Assembly: GCF_000002425.4 (NCBI RefSeq)
Contig: NC_037274.1
Coordinates: forward strand, 15,043,517-15,107,516
From: Physcomitrium patens
Taxonomy: Eukaryota > Streptophyta > Bryopsida > Funariales > Funariaceae
DNA: 64,000 bases
Reading direction: 5' to 3'
In this document: positions 39,623-51,077 of the stretch, one piece after another
How the letters are laid out: each line of letters starts with the position of its first letter
Numbering within the stretch: position 1 is the stretch's first letter
Notes under the pieces: model-generated
What the model was told of the DNA's origin: nothing
The model's database searches: none
The model's input: only the letters and a program-made list of their open reading frames with translations
Made by a program: the position numbers and the translations under genes

Positions 39623-40872
39623 TGTCATACTCTAAATGCTTATAATATATAAAAATTAGTTAAAACATATTATATATTATTAAATCTAGATGTGTGTTAG
39701 AGTAGCTAGTAGATTAAATTAAAAAGAGTTGGTATAAAAAACTTTACTTTTTTTTTTTACTTGTTTTGACTTTGACATTAAAAAAAAATATAGGATCTAA
39801 ATGTTTAGTAGGCTTGGAAGAAGGCTGAAGCCTAAGGATGAAAATCTAAACAAATAGGAGGCTAATTGGAAGGGATGAAAGTAAGGCATGATCGGATGAA
39901 GGCAAGGAATGGAGAACTTCATCCCCATTGGTCGAATACCATGCCCAATGGGCTTTGAAGAGGCTATCCGTGACCTAAACAAGAGTTTCGGCGACTTCAA
40001 AGAGAGCTTTCGGAGATTACAAGCTAGAATTAAAAAATTTAGGATTTGGAGTACAATTTTTGTATAAAAATTAGAAAATTTGGAGTTAGAGTGAAGAAGG
40101 TATAGCCATTTGAAGTTAAGGTGTTAATTTAAGATATATTGTTACTCTTTTGAGGATACGAGGAGTTGTATAGTAGCTTTTGAAGATCGAAAGGTGCGAA
40201 TGGAACAACGATTTTAAGGCCTATATTTTTCACAAATAAATTATTGCTTTTGGAGTCTATGTGAAGGAGTTATAAGAAACTGAAGGCGGCACTTTCAACT
40301 CAAAGGCAATAAGTGAGCGGTTTTATTTATAGTAATGGTTGGAGCCATAACTTGAGTTTTTTGATGAATTTTTGGCTCAAAATTTTTGAAGAATGTAAAA
40401 TTTTGTGTTAAAAAGCTATACATATAAATTTCGTGGCATTTAAGCTTATATTTTGTGAGATATAAAGAAAATTGCATGCAAGTATATAAAGATAAGGGTT
40501 TGAAGTGACTATTAGGATTTTCAAGATATCTCAAGATCCGCAATGAATTTGTAGTTGAAATTTGTTGTATAAGTTAATAAGAATATATCAGTACTTCATG
40601 TAAATTTTGAATCTTTTTGGACGGTCGGATTAGGAGGTATGAGCTGTTGAAGTTCAAAAAAAATTTCACATAAGGATATACAAGGTTTTAGAGGATTTTA
40701 TCATATTTTGGATGTTGTTGGTTACTTGAGGCTTTTGTATTTGATGTAATTTCTCAAAAAGAGAAAATTTATATATAAACTTAGGGCTTTCCTTATTTTG
40801 AAGCTTGATTGAATGATTAGTGATAGCTAGAAGCCCAATGTTTTTTTGAGGCAAATTCTCTCTATCCCAACA
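39623..40872 (+). repeat. R repeat, complete copy (solo-LTR-like, 1250 bp)
   Basis: Runs from TGTCATACTC to CCCAACA, giving TG...CA ends, inside the integrase part of chromovirus A. Flanks ACGA and ACGG look like a worn 4-bp target-site duplication. Relatives lie at 20347, 20880, 55098 and 63384. There is no coding motif and no internal region is seen, so it is best explained as a solo LTR of a family not otherwise present here. Confidence 0.75.
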
Positions 40873-41787
40873 ACGGTTATCATCTAAAGTTGGATATGAT
40901 AGAGCCTTCAAAGTCGACAAATCTAGTGACACAAAACTATACTATGAAAATGGCTGAACTTCAAGCAACCATGAAGACTTACATATAAAGGACTTAATAA
41001 CATTATAAGGTAGTGGCAGATAAATTGAGGAAGGAACATCCTCTATTCTAAGTTGGTGACAAAGTGTGGCTTCTTCAATGCAATATAAAAACCAATAAGC
41101 CATGTGATAAGTTAGATTATCGAAGGTTGGAACCATTTTTCATTCAGAAACAAAATAATAACATGACTTATTGCTTGGAATTACCTTCATCCATGAAGAT
41201 TCATCCATTCTTTCATATTTTACTTTTGAAAAGGTATAAAGAATCAAACATACTAGATAAAAGACAACCACCACCTCCTATCATTGAAATCAATGATCAT
41301 GTTAAATTTGAGCTAGAAGAGGTATTAGATTTAAGGATAAAACATGAAAGGCTTAAATATCTGGTCCATTGGCATGGATATGATATCAACGATTACACAT
41401 GGGAACTAGCTGATAATCTTATAAATGTACAAATGAAGATTCAAAGGTTCCATCAACGACATCCATCCAAATCAAAAGCAACAAAATAAAAAATAGTAGC
41501 TTAGTAAGATGGCTTCACCATGAAGATTCTTAGTTTTTGGCCTCATAATGAAGAGGAGGAAGCAACCTCTGAAGAGGTAGTTGTTGTCAAATATTTAGAA
41601 CATTATAAATCAGTAATTTGAGTTCAAGACCATAGCTTGTTTATATTCTTTTGGTCTTGTCTACTTTATATGATATGGATAGTCAAGAGATAGGCACCTT
41701 GTTGATCATACCATCTCAATCAAGTAGGTCATGGAGACGATTTTGAGATGAAGAGCTACCTAAATCACAAAGACTTCGAAGGCTATC

Positions 41788-42557
41788 TAAGATTGCTCAT
41801 TTTACTTATTCCGAAAGAAACCTTCCAGAATAAACCCATATAGGGGGATTCGAACATGGAGAATGACCATATATATGAGCTCCAATTGTTAGGGTCACGC
41901 AATTAACCACTACTGCTGAATGCTTACCATACCGAAGAACACTTAACTTTTCCTCCTATTGTCCACTCTCTCATATCAATACAATAACATCCACGATAAT
42001 GATTTCAGTACCTTGTGTAATTCACGAACATACAAGCATATCCCAAACCCTGGAATGAACAACTTCCAATCCACAGAATCTGATCAAGATAATTCCTTCG
42101 ATTACAATTCCTCTCCACTAAACTTACAACCTTGCGATAAACAGTGACTAAAAACTTCCATATGTCCTCAATCTTTCACAACAATTGATAAACAGTGATC
42201 CATAAATAACTTCGTAAATCAAACATTAATTCATTAAATCAATTCTCTTCACTAGAATCAACACTAACACAAAAAAAACAAGAAAACTAAAAAGAAGAGA
42301 TAGTACCAAGCTTATCCCTAACTCAATACTATTGCAGTCTGGCCCTCGGCTTATGACTCTCACAGTTTGGCATTTTCTTCCCCTCTCCCATCCTCCTTAT
42401 ACTACCCCGAGATACCAACTCCTATACTACAAATGATAACTACTTTTCCTGACTATTCATCCATTCTACTTGCTGAACCACCTTTTCAGTAGTTATCTAT
42501 CCCTGTTTATACTATACACTAGATATCTATATTCTAAAAATAACTACTTATTCTACA
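41788..42557 (-). repeat. Left (3') LTR of Tat3
   Basis: Matches 53337-54162 and ends TTATTCTACA. It contains one minisatellite unit near 42335-42370. Confidence 0.85.
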
Positions 42558-42755
42558 TAATCCCACTCCTAACTGTGCAGCATCCTTACAAACACTCAAT
42601 TGATACCTATCTAAAAATTATCTAACAAAACTCTACAAAAATTGCCATCCCTCTGACCTATCTAATTAATCAATTGCCGCAGTATCTATTATTGGTTCCA
42701 CCGATTCCAATTCCAACTGCAAATCTTCGTCCTCCTCCAATCCTTCCATCGGCTC

Positions 42756-42962
42756 CTACCTCAACTGAGCTGAAAGGTCTTCATTGTACTCGCCCAGTTC
42801 ACGAACTTGAGCTTTCAATTTCAGGATCTGGACATCTGTCAATTCCAACTGGCACTGAAAGTGACTCCTCTCTTCTAGAACTTCGGGAACTGGCAACATC
42901 GATACTTGTGCTTGACCAATATTAACTATAACCTCTGCCAATCTTGTCACCTCGATGTTCAA
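42756..42962 (-). CDS. Coiled-coil accessory ORF of Tat3
   Basis: A 68-codon open frame between pol and the 3' LTR, at the same place as the accessory ORF of Tat2. The C-terminal half (QLELTDVQILKLKAQVRELG) has leucines and charged residues at heptad-like spacing, which suggests a coiled coil. Tat1 keeps nearly the same words near 3958-4030. The frame may continue upstream of the first ATG. No catalytic motif is visible. Preservation across three elements, two of which lack RNase H and integrase, suggests it belongs to the family's own gene set rather than being chance. Confidence 0.55.
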   Translation of the reverse strand: MNIEVTRLAEVIVNIGQAQVSMLPVPEVLEERSHFQCQLELTDVQILKLKAQVRELGEYNEDLSAQLR

Positions 42963-44941
42963 GGCCTTAATTTCAGCCCTTAACTGCTCTGTTTCACATC
43001 TGTATTAGTCATTCAATACCAATTTCTCTTGCGTCAATAACTCGGTCTTTTCTCGTTCCATTATCAATTGATCCTTCACTTTTTCCAGTTCCAAAATTGA
43101 ATGACTGCGAGCCCGGAATAGTTCTTGCTTGTGGGTCTCCATCATGCATTCTCTTTCTTATGACTGACTCCTCACTGTTAACTCTTAACTAGAACTACTA
43201 CTCTCAAAAACACAAGAAATACAAAAAAATGGCACTCTAGCCAACCCAAAATAACACCACAAAATTACTTGAAATAGTAATGACAACATGTTACCCATAT
43301 TGTCTGTGAAAGGTAATGAGAAGTAATCTTTCTTAGTGGCCGCATTAAGTTTCCAGAAATCCTGACAAATTCGGATTTTCTCATTCTTTTTCGGTACCAT
43401 CACGATTGGAGAAACCCACTCACTATTTGGTACCGGATAAATAAAACCAACTGCAAGAAGCTTGTCCAATTCCTCCTTCACCATGAAGGAATATTTAAGA
43501 TTAAGGCGATGATGCCTCTGTCGTACCAGTTTGGCGTTCTCTTCTAAAATGATATGATGCTCACAGACTTCAGCGGAAATATCTTTTAAATCATCATAAG
43601 TCCAAGCAAAAGTGGATTTATGATGCAAGAAAAATTCGGTCCAGTAGGTCAACTCTTGTTCCTTAATACCTTTGTGGACCTTAATCGTCCGAGGTTCTGC
43701 TGTGGTTGCTAAGTTGATAGTTTGACATAGAGGTGTAATGGCGATGTTCTGTTTCAATCTGCACGCTGATTTAAAGTCAATCGGTAAGTTTGATATGTAC
43801 GAAGTATTGAATCCTGTGTCCAAGGCACTAACATGGTACACATCATATTTGGTCATCCAATCATTAGTAACATAATCCGAGTTTTTCGAGTCCGTCACTT
43901 ATATCAAGTACTCCCCCGGACCTCTACATTGGTACACCATTGCAAGGTCTAGTACTGCCTCCATGGGTGCCTCCGGAATTGGTGCTACTGTGTCGTCATC
44001 GGAGCTAAGCTCATTGTCCGACATTAATTCAGATGCTGGTAATTGAGACTCCCTGTGATAGTGTACCGGATACATTTGTAACACCATTTTGTCTCTGCCC
44101 TTGCCAATTGTCAAAGTACCTCAACCCCAATCATTCTTGGCCTTTGCTTGATAAAGCCAAGGTCATCCCAATAAAATTGGATACAATAAAGTCGAATGTT
44201 GTAATCGAAAGACAATATAATCAATTTCATATGCAATACCGACAACCCTAGTTTGAACACTCAATAAGATATCCATTGGTTTAACTCGGCTATGATCTGC
44301 CATCCGTAATACCAATGTCGTGGGTACTAAGTGTTCCAAATTTAAAGCATCCATTGTATCAGCATTCATTAAATTGACACTGGAACCACCATCTACCTGA
44401 ACACCCGAGATCATAACACTGTCAATCGAAACATCGATGGTTGGTGCACTTGGATCAGGGTTCAAATTGACTTCACAAACTTCTTTATTACGGTGCCTAT
44501 GCCATATTAACGATGAATTCAATGTAGAACGACACTCTGATGCGACCGCAAGAAGTTGCTTTATAGAAATAAAAGGCCGAATAGTGTCCAGATCCTTCAA
44601 AATATCATAGGATTCCATATTTAGGATAATTCTCAATGCCCTCTTTCTTTTCATTGGTTTGAGTTTAACTCCGTGAGGTAAGATATTTTTCTGCCCTAGA
44701 CTCAGAATTGGAATAGCAGCCAGGGTTTCCTTGAAATTTCTGCCCTCGAGAGGATCTTTCAATAGATAGGACATTTCTTGGAACTGCTTAGAGATTGAAA
44801 CTGCTTGGAACGAAACTGAAGCCTCCGTAATTGGGACCTCATTGGGTTGTGCCACCGATTCAGGTCTCATATTGGGTACAGAGCCCGTAATAGGACCTGG
44901 ATTGGATGGTCCCAACAAATTAGCAAGTGGAACCGAATTGA

Positions 44942-44946
44942 GTTCC
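44942..44946. repeat. Target-site duplication of young chromovirus, left
   Basis: GTTCC, repeated exactly at 51078-51082. Confidence 0.95.
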
Positions 44947-45190
44947 TGTCATGGACATACATTGGAAGATTCTTCGAATATTCTTCTAGAATATTCTCTA
45001 AAGATTCTCTAAAGATTCTTTTAGAAGGTTCTAGAAGATTCTTAGAATATTCCCTAAAGATTCTCTTAGAAGGTTCTAGAATATTCTGATAGATTCTAGG
45101 AAGTTGCTCGAGAAGTTTCCTAATTAGTAGAAGTTGTTGGAGAAGCGTCCTAGTTAGCGGAAGTAGCTCGAGAAGCTTCCTATTCAGTAG

Positions 45191-45199
45191 TATATATAG
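45191..45199 (+). promoter_or_regulatory. LTR TATA box of young chromovirus
   Basis: TATATATAG, 32 bp upstream of 45223, the base where the 11-nt complementarity to the leader begins. That is the normal plant TATA-to-start distance, so 45223 is a plausible transcription start. Confidence 0.7.
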
Positions 45200-45201
45200 G
45201 A

Positions 45202-45231
45202 GTCGAGGCTGAAGGGTTCTTCAGTCTCGAC
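45202..45231 (+). promoter_or_regulatory. Inverted repeat at U3/R border
   Basis: Arms GTCGAGGCTGAAG (45202-45214) and CTTCAGTCTCGAC (45219-45231) pair at 12 of 13 positions plus one G-T, loop GGTT. The same structure with changed pairs is at 260-289. The second arm overlaps the inferred mRNA start. Confidence 0.7.
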
Positions 45232-45360
45232 AACACATCTCTTGGAGTTCTAGCTCACCTTTCTGGTGTTGTTCTTGTATTCATCTGTTTAATCTAGTTC
45301 TGCCACTTCTTCTTGAACTTCTTGTTAGATTTCAAGTCTGTATTTTGTGTCCGTGACAGT

Positions 45361-45371
45361 TTGTCGAGACT
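45361..45371 (+). other. Putative self-priming site after 5' LTR
   Basis: TTGTCGAGACT begins 2 bp after the LTR and is exactly complementary to AGTCTCGACAA at 45223-45233, the expected 5' end of the transcript. Tf1 and sushi-type elements prime reverse transcription with about the first 11 nt of their own mRNA at such a site. A tRNA-iMet-like word, TGATATCAGAGC, lies further in at 45382-45393 and is an alternative. Confidence 0.6.
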
Positions 45372-48300
45372 ACATTTTCACTGATATCAGAGCTAGTTCC
45401 TTCTTGTTAGAGAGTAGATTACCCCTCTTCTTGAAGGTGTGCTAGTGTTTTAGAGGTTGCGGATTACCCTCCTTTAAACTGATATCTCTTCTTTCTCAAT
45501 ATTGGAGCCTTATTCTTCTTGGAGAGAGTGGATTACCCCTCATCTTGGAGTCTTAAGGCGTTTTAGAGGTTGCGGAGTACTCTCCTCTGAACCAATATTG
45601 TCCTCTTGTCAAAACTCTTTTTTCTTCTTTCTGAAGGTTAGCCGAAGGTTAAGACGTTAAAATGGCTAAAAGTTTGGAATCCAAACTAGACGCCATCATA
45701 AATGCTCTTGCCTCGTTGTCACATAGGACAACAGAGATCGAAGGAGTCATGGTAGGACTCCATAACAATGGAGCATCTGGGATAGCGCCATCTAAAGCAT
45801 ATCAGCCTCAAACTTCTGCGCCAGAAGAAGCAATTCTACCTCCATTTCAACAAGATCGAGTAGTCCTACAACGAAAGGAGCCTCGAGTTAGTCTTCCGGA
45901 TAAGTTTAATGGAACTCGTTCCAAGTTTCGAGGTTTTGTCAACCAAATCAGGTTGATAACAATTTTACAGCCCGAACGTTATCCGACAGAGGAAGCGCGT
46001 GTTGGGCTTGTTGGAACCTTGCTTACAGCACAAGCTTTGTCTTGGTTTACTCCCTTGTTCGAGAAGCGATCGCCAATCCTGAGCAACTTTGAAACGTTCT
46101 TGGAGGCGTTTGCAGAAGCATTTGATGAGCATGATAAAGTTTGATGGGCTACAATAAAGATCCGATCGCTACGACAAGGAACACGCTCTGCATCAGACTA
46201 TGCCTCGGATTTCAGACAATTGGCAAGTGACATTAATTGGGGTGAAGAGGCGTTGGTGAGTCAGTTTTATTGGGGCTTGAAAGATGATGTGAAGGACTTG
46301 CTGTTATCTCTTCCTGATCCTCAAACGCTCAACGAAGCTATTAGCCAAGCTGTAAAGTGTGACAATCGCCTATTCCAGCGTTGCCAAGACCAACGTCCAA
46401 GACACCAAATGACTCGTTACGACGTGACTATGTCTGCAAATAGCTTAAACTCACATTCGGAGGCAATAGACATGTAAATCGACACGGCGCGTGTTCGATC
46501 TCTTACTCCAACAGAGAAGAAACGGCGTATGGAGGAAGGGTTATGTTTGTACTGTGGAGAAGAAGGTCACAAGGTTGGAAATTGCCCCAAGAAGCAAAAT
46601 TGGCACCCTGTCAAGACTAGAAGTGCGATGATTCCGGAAAACGACGACGCCCAGCCACAGTAGGAACCGTGCGGCTGGACAATCTAATATCACGACAACA
46701 ATCAGGTTCCTCCTTCTCTTTCAAAACCTGCCCGTTGTTTTACAATTCCTTTGTTTTTAGGCCCTCAAAAACAAAAAAACTTTAGCTTTATTGGATTCGG
46801 GGGCATCTACTTATTTTTTAGATGAAGACTTTGCTAAACGCAACAAGATCCGTTTAGTACAGAAGTCCAAACCTGTTCACGTAGAGGTGATAGATGGACG
46901 ACCCTTATTGTCAGGCAACGTTACCCACGAATCAGAACCTATAGAAGTGGTGTTTAAGGACCATAGTAGTCACGTTATTTTTAATATTATTAGAACCCCA
47001 TCAAGCCCTGTTATCCTTGGTCTTTCTTGGTTAGAAGATCATAATCCGTCCATTGATTGGAGGCTACGAAGGATAACATTTCCTGAAAAAAATAATAATA
47101 AACCTGTTGGTAGAACCTACATGAAGAAATCCATGTTTATTAGAGCGAGAGCTTTCTTAAGATCGTCCAAGGAAGGCACACCATTTGTCATTTATACAGC
47201 TCCAACTAGCGGCGAGAATATCTCAACATCGAATATACCAGAGCAATATAGGAATTTTGAAGACGTGTTTCAGAAGAAGAACGCCGATATACTGCCGGAA
47301 CATCGACCATATGATTGCGCCATAGACTTAGAAGAAGGAGCGCAACCACCTTTTGTTCCAATATACAACCTATCGCAGACGGAGTTGGCAGAATTGTGGA
47401 AGTACATCGATGAGAATCTAGCCAAGAATTTTATTCGACATTCAAAGTCGCCAGCTGGAGCACCAATCCTATTCGTGAAGAAAAAGGATGGTTCACTGCG
47501 GATGTGCGTGGACTACCGAGGACTCAACAAGGTGACCAAGAAAAATCGCTATCCCTTACCTTTGATCTCCAGCCTCTTAGATCAACTTGGACGTGCAAGG
47601 ATTTTTACAAAGATTGATTTAAGAGGAGCCTACAACCTTGTGCGAATCAAAGAAGGAGATGAATGGAAGACAGCCTTTCGTACAAGGTATGGCCATTTTG
47701 AGTACAATGTCATGCCTTTTGGTCTTACCAATGCTCCAGCGGTCTTTCAGCATATGATGAACGACATCTTTCGGGAGTACCTCGATGACTTTGTTGTCAT
47801 CTATCTGGATGATATTTTGATATTTTCCAAGAATGAAGAAGAACATGAGAAGCACGTTTGTTTGGTTCTTGAAAAACTACGCGAACGAGGACTCTACGCC
47901 AAGTTGGAGAAGTGTCAATTTCACCAGAATGAGATGGAATTTTTGGGCTTCATTGCGACTACAGAGGGCTTAAAGATGGATCCAAAAAAGGTAGAAGCAA
48001 TTATATCTTGGGAAGTTCCGAAGACGGTTAGAGATGTCCAGTATTTTCTTGGATTTGCTAACTTCTATTGGATCTTCATCAAGAATTATTCTCAAGTTGC
48101 TGCACCACTCATGCGTCTAACAAGCAAAGACAAGCTCGAATGGGGATCACAAGTAGCAAAAGCATTTCAAGATCTCAAGACGGCATTCACTACGGCTCCA
48201 ATCTTGGTACACCCTGACTTTGCAAAGGCTTTCTATTTAGAGACCGATGCTTCAGATTTTGCTTTGGGAGCTGTGCTTTCACAGATGGGCATAGACAAGA

Positions 48301-50267
48301 AGCTTCACCCAGTTGCGTTCTATTCACGGAAGTTCTCTGCTGCTGAGATCAACTACGAGATCCACGACAAAGAGCTGCTTGCTATAGTGGATGCCTTCCA
48401 AGAGTGGCGTCACTTCCTCGAAGGAGCTGCACATCCAGTGACTGTTTATACGGACCACAAGAATTTGGAGTACTTCATGACAGCTCGAATTTTGAATCGT
48501 CGTCAAGCTCGATGGAATATGTCTCTATCACGATTTGACTTTATTATCACCTACCGCCTTGAAAAATAGCAAGGATTATCTGACGCATTATCGAGGAGAT
48601 CGTATCTTGCGCCAAAGGCTGGAGAAGCAGCATTTGATCAACAATGTACAACATTGTTGAAACCAGAAAAATTCAGGATTTTTGCTATTGTTGCAACTAT
48701 CGATGACGGCTTCCTCAGCGAGGTACGTACTGCGACCATTGAGGATTCTATAGCTCTTGACATCAAACAACGTGTCGATAATGACAAGTTTAAGGTGGAG
48801 GGAGATCTTCTGTATTTTGAGGAGCGGTTGTATATCCCAAAAGGACCAACTCGACTCCAAGTACTTCAATCTCGCCACAACTTTCCAGCTGCAGGACATT
48901 TTGGATTCAACAAGACTTTGGAGCTCATTTCACGAGATTTTTGGTGGCCTCAAATGTGGAAGGATGTGAAGGAATTTGTCCTTTCTTGTGAAATTTGTTC
49001 AAGATCCAAGATCCCTCGACATCGTCCGTATGGACTTCTCCAGCCATTGCCTATTCCGCACCGACCATGGTCTTCAGTTTCTATGGACTTCATTACGGAC
49101 CTACCGCCATCGAATTCATTTGACAGCATCTTTGTTGTGGTGGATCGATTTACAAAGATGGCGCATTTCGTGCCTTGCAAGAAAACATCGTCAAGTGAAG
49201 ACACCGCAAGACTCTTTCTTGATAACATATATCGTTATCATGGCCTACCAGATGATATCGTGTCGGATCGAGGTACTCAGTTTGTATCCAAGTTTTGGAG
49301 GTCCCTCTTTGAGATATTGAAGGTGGATATTAAGCTCTCTTCAGCTTTTCATCCTCAAACTGACGGTCAAACGGAGTAGGTGAATCAAGTTTTGGAGCAA
49401 TATTTACGATGCAGCATCAACTATAAACAAGATGATTGGACTGCATATCTACCGCTTGCTGAGTTCGCATACAACAACACTCTTCATGCGTCAACTCAAC
49501 AAACACCATTCTTCTCCAACTACGGATACCACCTCAAGCTCGATTTATTGAGTTCTTCAGCAAATAACAACCCAGCAGCTGAAGGATTTGTGAAGCAACT
49601 ATCGGAGCTTCAAGCGACGTTGAAGCTTCAATTGCAATCTGTCCAAGAGAGTTACAAGGCATCTGCAGATAAATATCGAAATGAGGCGCCTACTTTTAAA
49701 GTTGGAAGTAAAGTATGGCTTCTTCGACGGAATATCAAGACCAAGCGGCCATGTGACAAATTGGACTATCGGAGATTAGGGCCATTTGTTATCGAGAAGC
49801 AGATCAATCCGGTGGCATATCGTCTGGAGTTACCAGCTACTATGAAGGTACATCCAGTCTTTCACGTGTTTTTGTTGGAACCTTATCGAGAGTCAGCTTT
49901 TCCCCAAAGAGTACAAAGTCCGCCACCAAGTATCGAAATTGAAAACCATGAGGAATACGAGGTGGAAAAGATACTAGATTCATGGCGTAATAGGAGAAAA
50001 TTGGAGTATTTAGTGCATTGGAGTGGATACGACATCAATGAACGAACATGGGAGCGTGCCGAAAATCTTGCCAATGCACCAAAAAAGGTACAAGAATTTC
50101 ATCAACGATATCCTCATAAACCTAAGCCGATTCAACGATAGCTTTTTGCTGAAGCTTGCTCATCAAGTAGCATAAAAAGGGGGGAGGGCACCTCCAAAAC
50201 CCATAGTTCGATAGTGTAGAACTTTGTTAGCAACTATAGTTTGGTCTCATCATTTTAGCCTTTGGAC

Positions 50268-50615
50268 ATGGATAGTCAAGATACTACACTTGTTATGTCA
50301 TCTCAAGCGACTAGCTCACGAAGACGACTGCGAGATGAAGAACAGCCTGTACCACGACGACGTCGGAGGATACCGAGCAACAGATCGCTAGTAATTGTAT
50401 TTGAGGTCGAGCCTGCCTACGACGGTCAGCCAGAAGGTGTGTTTGGAGGACAGTTTCACAATGAAGACACAGAAGTCCATGCTTGGTCAGAGGTTGAAGG
50501 TGTTGGTCACTACCGTTGGCTCCAAGGGCCGATGAATCATTTGCCTCGCGAACAACAATTGGAATTCATAGCGGATGTGATGCGACAGATTTTCATTTTC
50601 TTGCGTTGGTATTGA
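50268..50615 (+). CDS. Extra post-chromodomain ORF of young chromovirus
   Basis: An open frame of 115 codons between the chromodomain and the 3' LTR, on the element's coding strand. I chose the ATG at 50268; an upstream TTG would add two codons. The N-terminal third is very basic (RRRLRDEEQPVPRRRRR), like a nuclear-localisation or nucleic-acid-binding stretch. The middle and C-terminal parts are acidic and aromatic (EVEGVGHYRWLQGP) and end in a hydrophobic FIFLRWY. I recognise no family. Related sequence occurs in old chromovirus A (on both sides of Tat3) and in C near 15.6-15.8 kb, so the ORF is an old part of this family. Standard chromoviruses end at the chromodomain, so this is unusual. 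Function unknown. Confidence 0.65.
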   Translation: MDSQDTTLVMSSQATSSRRRLRDEEQPVPRRRRRIPSNRSLVIVFEVEPAYDGQPEGVFGGQFHNEDTEVHAWSEVEGVGHYRWLQGPMNHLPREQQLEFIADVMRQIFIFLRWY

Positions 50616-50651
50616 CTGATAACAACATTGCTTCTCGGAGACCTCGAAGTT

Positions 50652-50665
50652 AGAAGAGGAGGTGA
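50652..50665 (+). other. Polypurine tract of young chromovirus
   Basis: AGAAGAGGAGGTGA lies immediately before the 3' LTR, the usual place for the plus-strand primer. Confidence 0.75.
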
Positions 50666-51077
50666 TGTCATGGACATACATTGGAAGATTCTTCAAATAT
50701 TCTTCTAGAATATTCTCTAAATATTCTCTAAAGATTCCTTTAGAAGGTTCTAGAAGATTCTTAGAATATTCCCTAAAGATTCTCTTAGAAGGTTCTAGAA
50801 TATTCTGATAGATTCTAGGAAGTTGCTCGAGAAGTTTCCTAATTAGTAGAAGTTGTTGGAGAAGCGTCCTAGTTAGCGGAAGTAGCTCGAGAAGCTTCCT
50901 ATTCAGTAGTATATATAGGAGTCGAGGCTGAAGGGTTCTTCAGTCTCGACAACACATCTCTTGGAGTTCTAGCTCACCTTTCTGGTGTTGTTCTTGTATT
51001 CATCTGTTTAATCTAGTTCTGCCACTTCTTCTTGAACTTCTTGTTAGATTTCAAGTCTGTATTTTGTGTCCGTGACA
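50666..51077 (+). repeat. 3' LTR of young chromovirus
   Basis: 412 bp, equal in length to the 5' LTR with 3 substitutions seen. The inverted repeat is at 50921-50950. GTTCC follows. Confidence 0.95.

Larger units (their letters stand above)
44947..45358 (+). repeat. 5' LTR of young chromovirus
   Basis: 412 bp from TGTCATGGAC to GTCCGTGACA. The first half is rich in TTCTAGAAxxTTC-like repeats (GAAnnTTCnnGAA-type words, resembling heat-shock elements). TATATATAG is at 45191-45199. Confidence 0.95.
44947..51077 (+). mobile_element. Young Ty3/gypsy chromovirus fossil
   Basis: A 6.1-kb element with 412-bp LTRs (3 differences seen), perfect GTTCC target-site duplications and all expected parts. 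These are gag about 45.66-46.6 kb with CCHC knuckle CLYCGEEGHKVGNC near 46.55 kb; protease (LDSGASTYFLD) near 46.79 kb; reverse transcriptase about 47.4-47.95 kb with YLDD near 47.80 kb; RNase H about 48.2-48.55 kb (ETDASDFALGAVLSQ); integrase about 48.85-49.8 kb with the zinc-binding H-H-C-C region, then D, D and E core motifs; chromodomain about 49.96-50.09 kb; and an extra ORF before the 3' LTR. It is broken in only a handful of places, about three to five, so it is recent but not whole. It sits in Tat3. The chromodomain and protease-to-integrase order place it among chromoviruses; a Tcn1/fungal-like affinity is inference. Confidence 0.95.
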
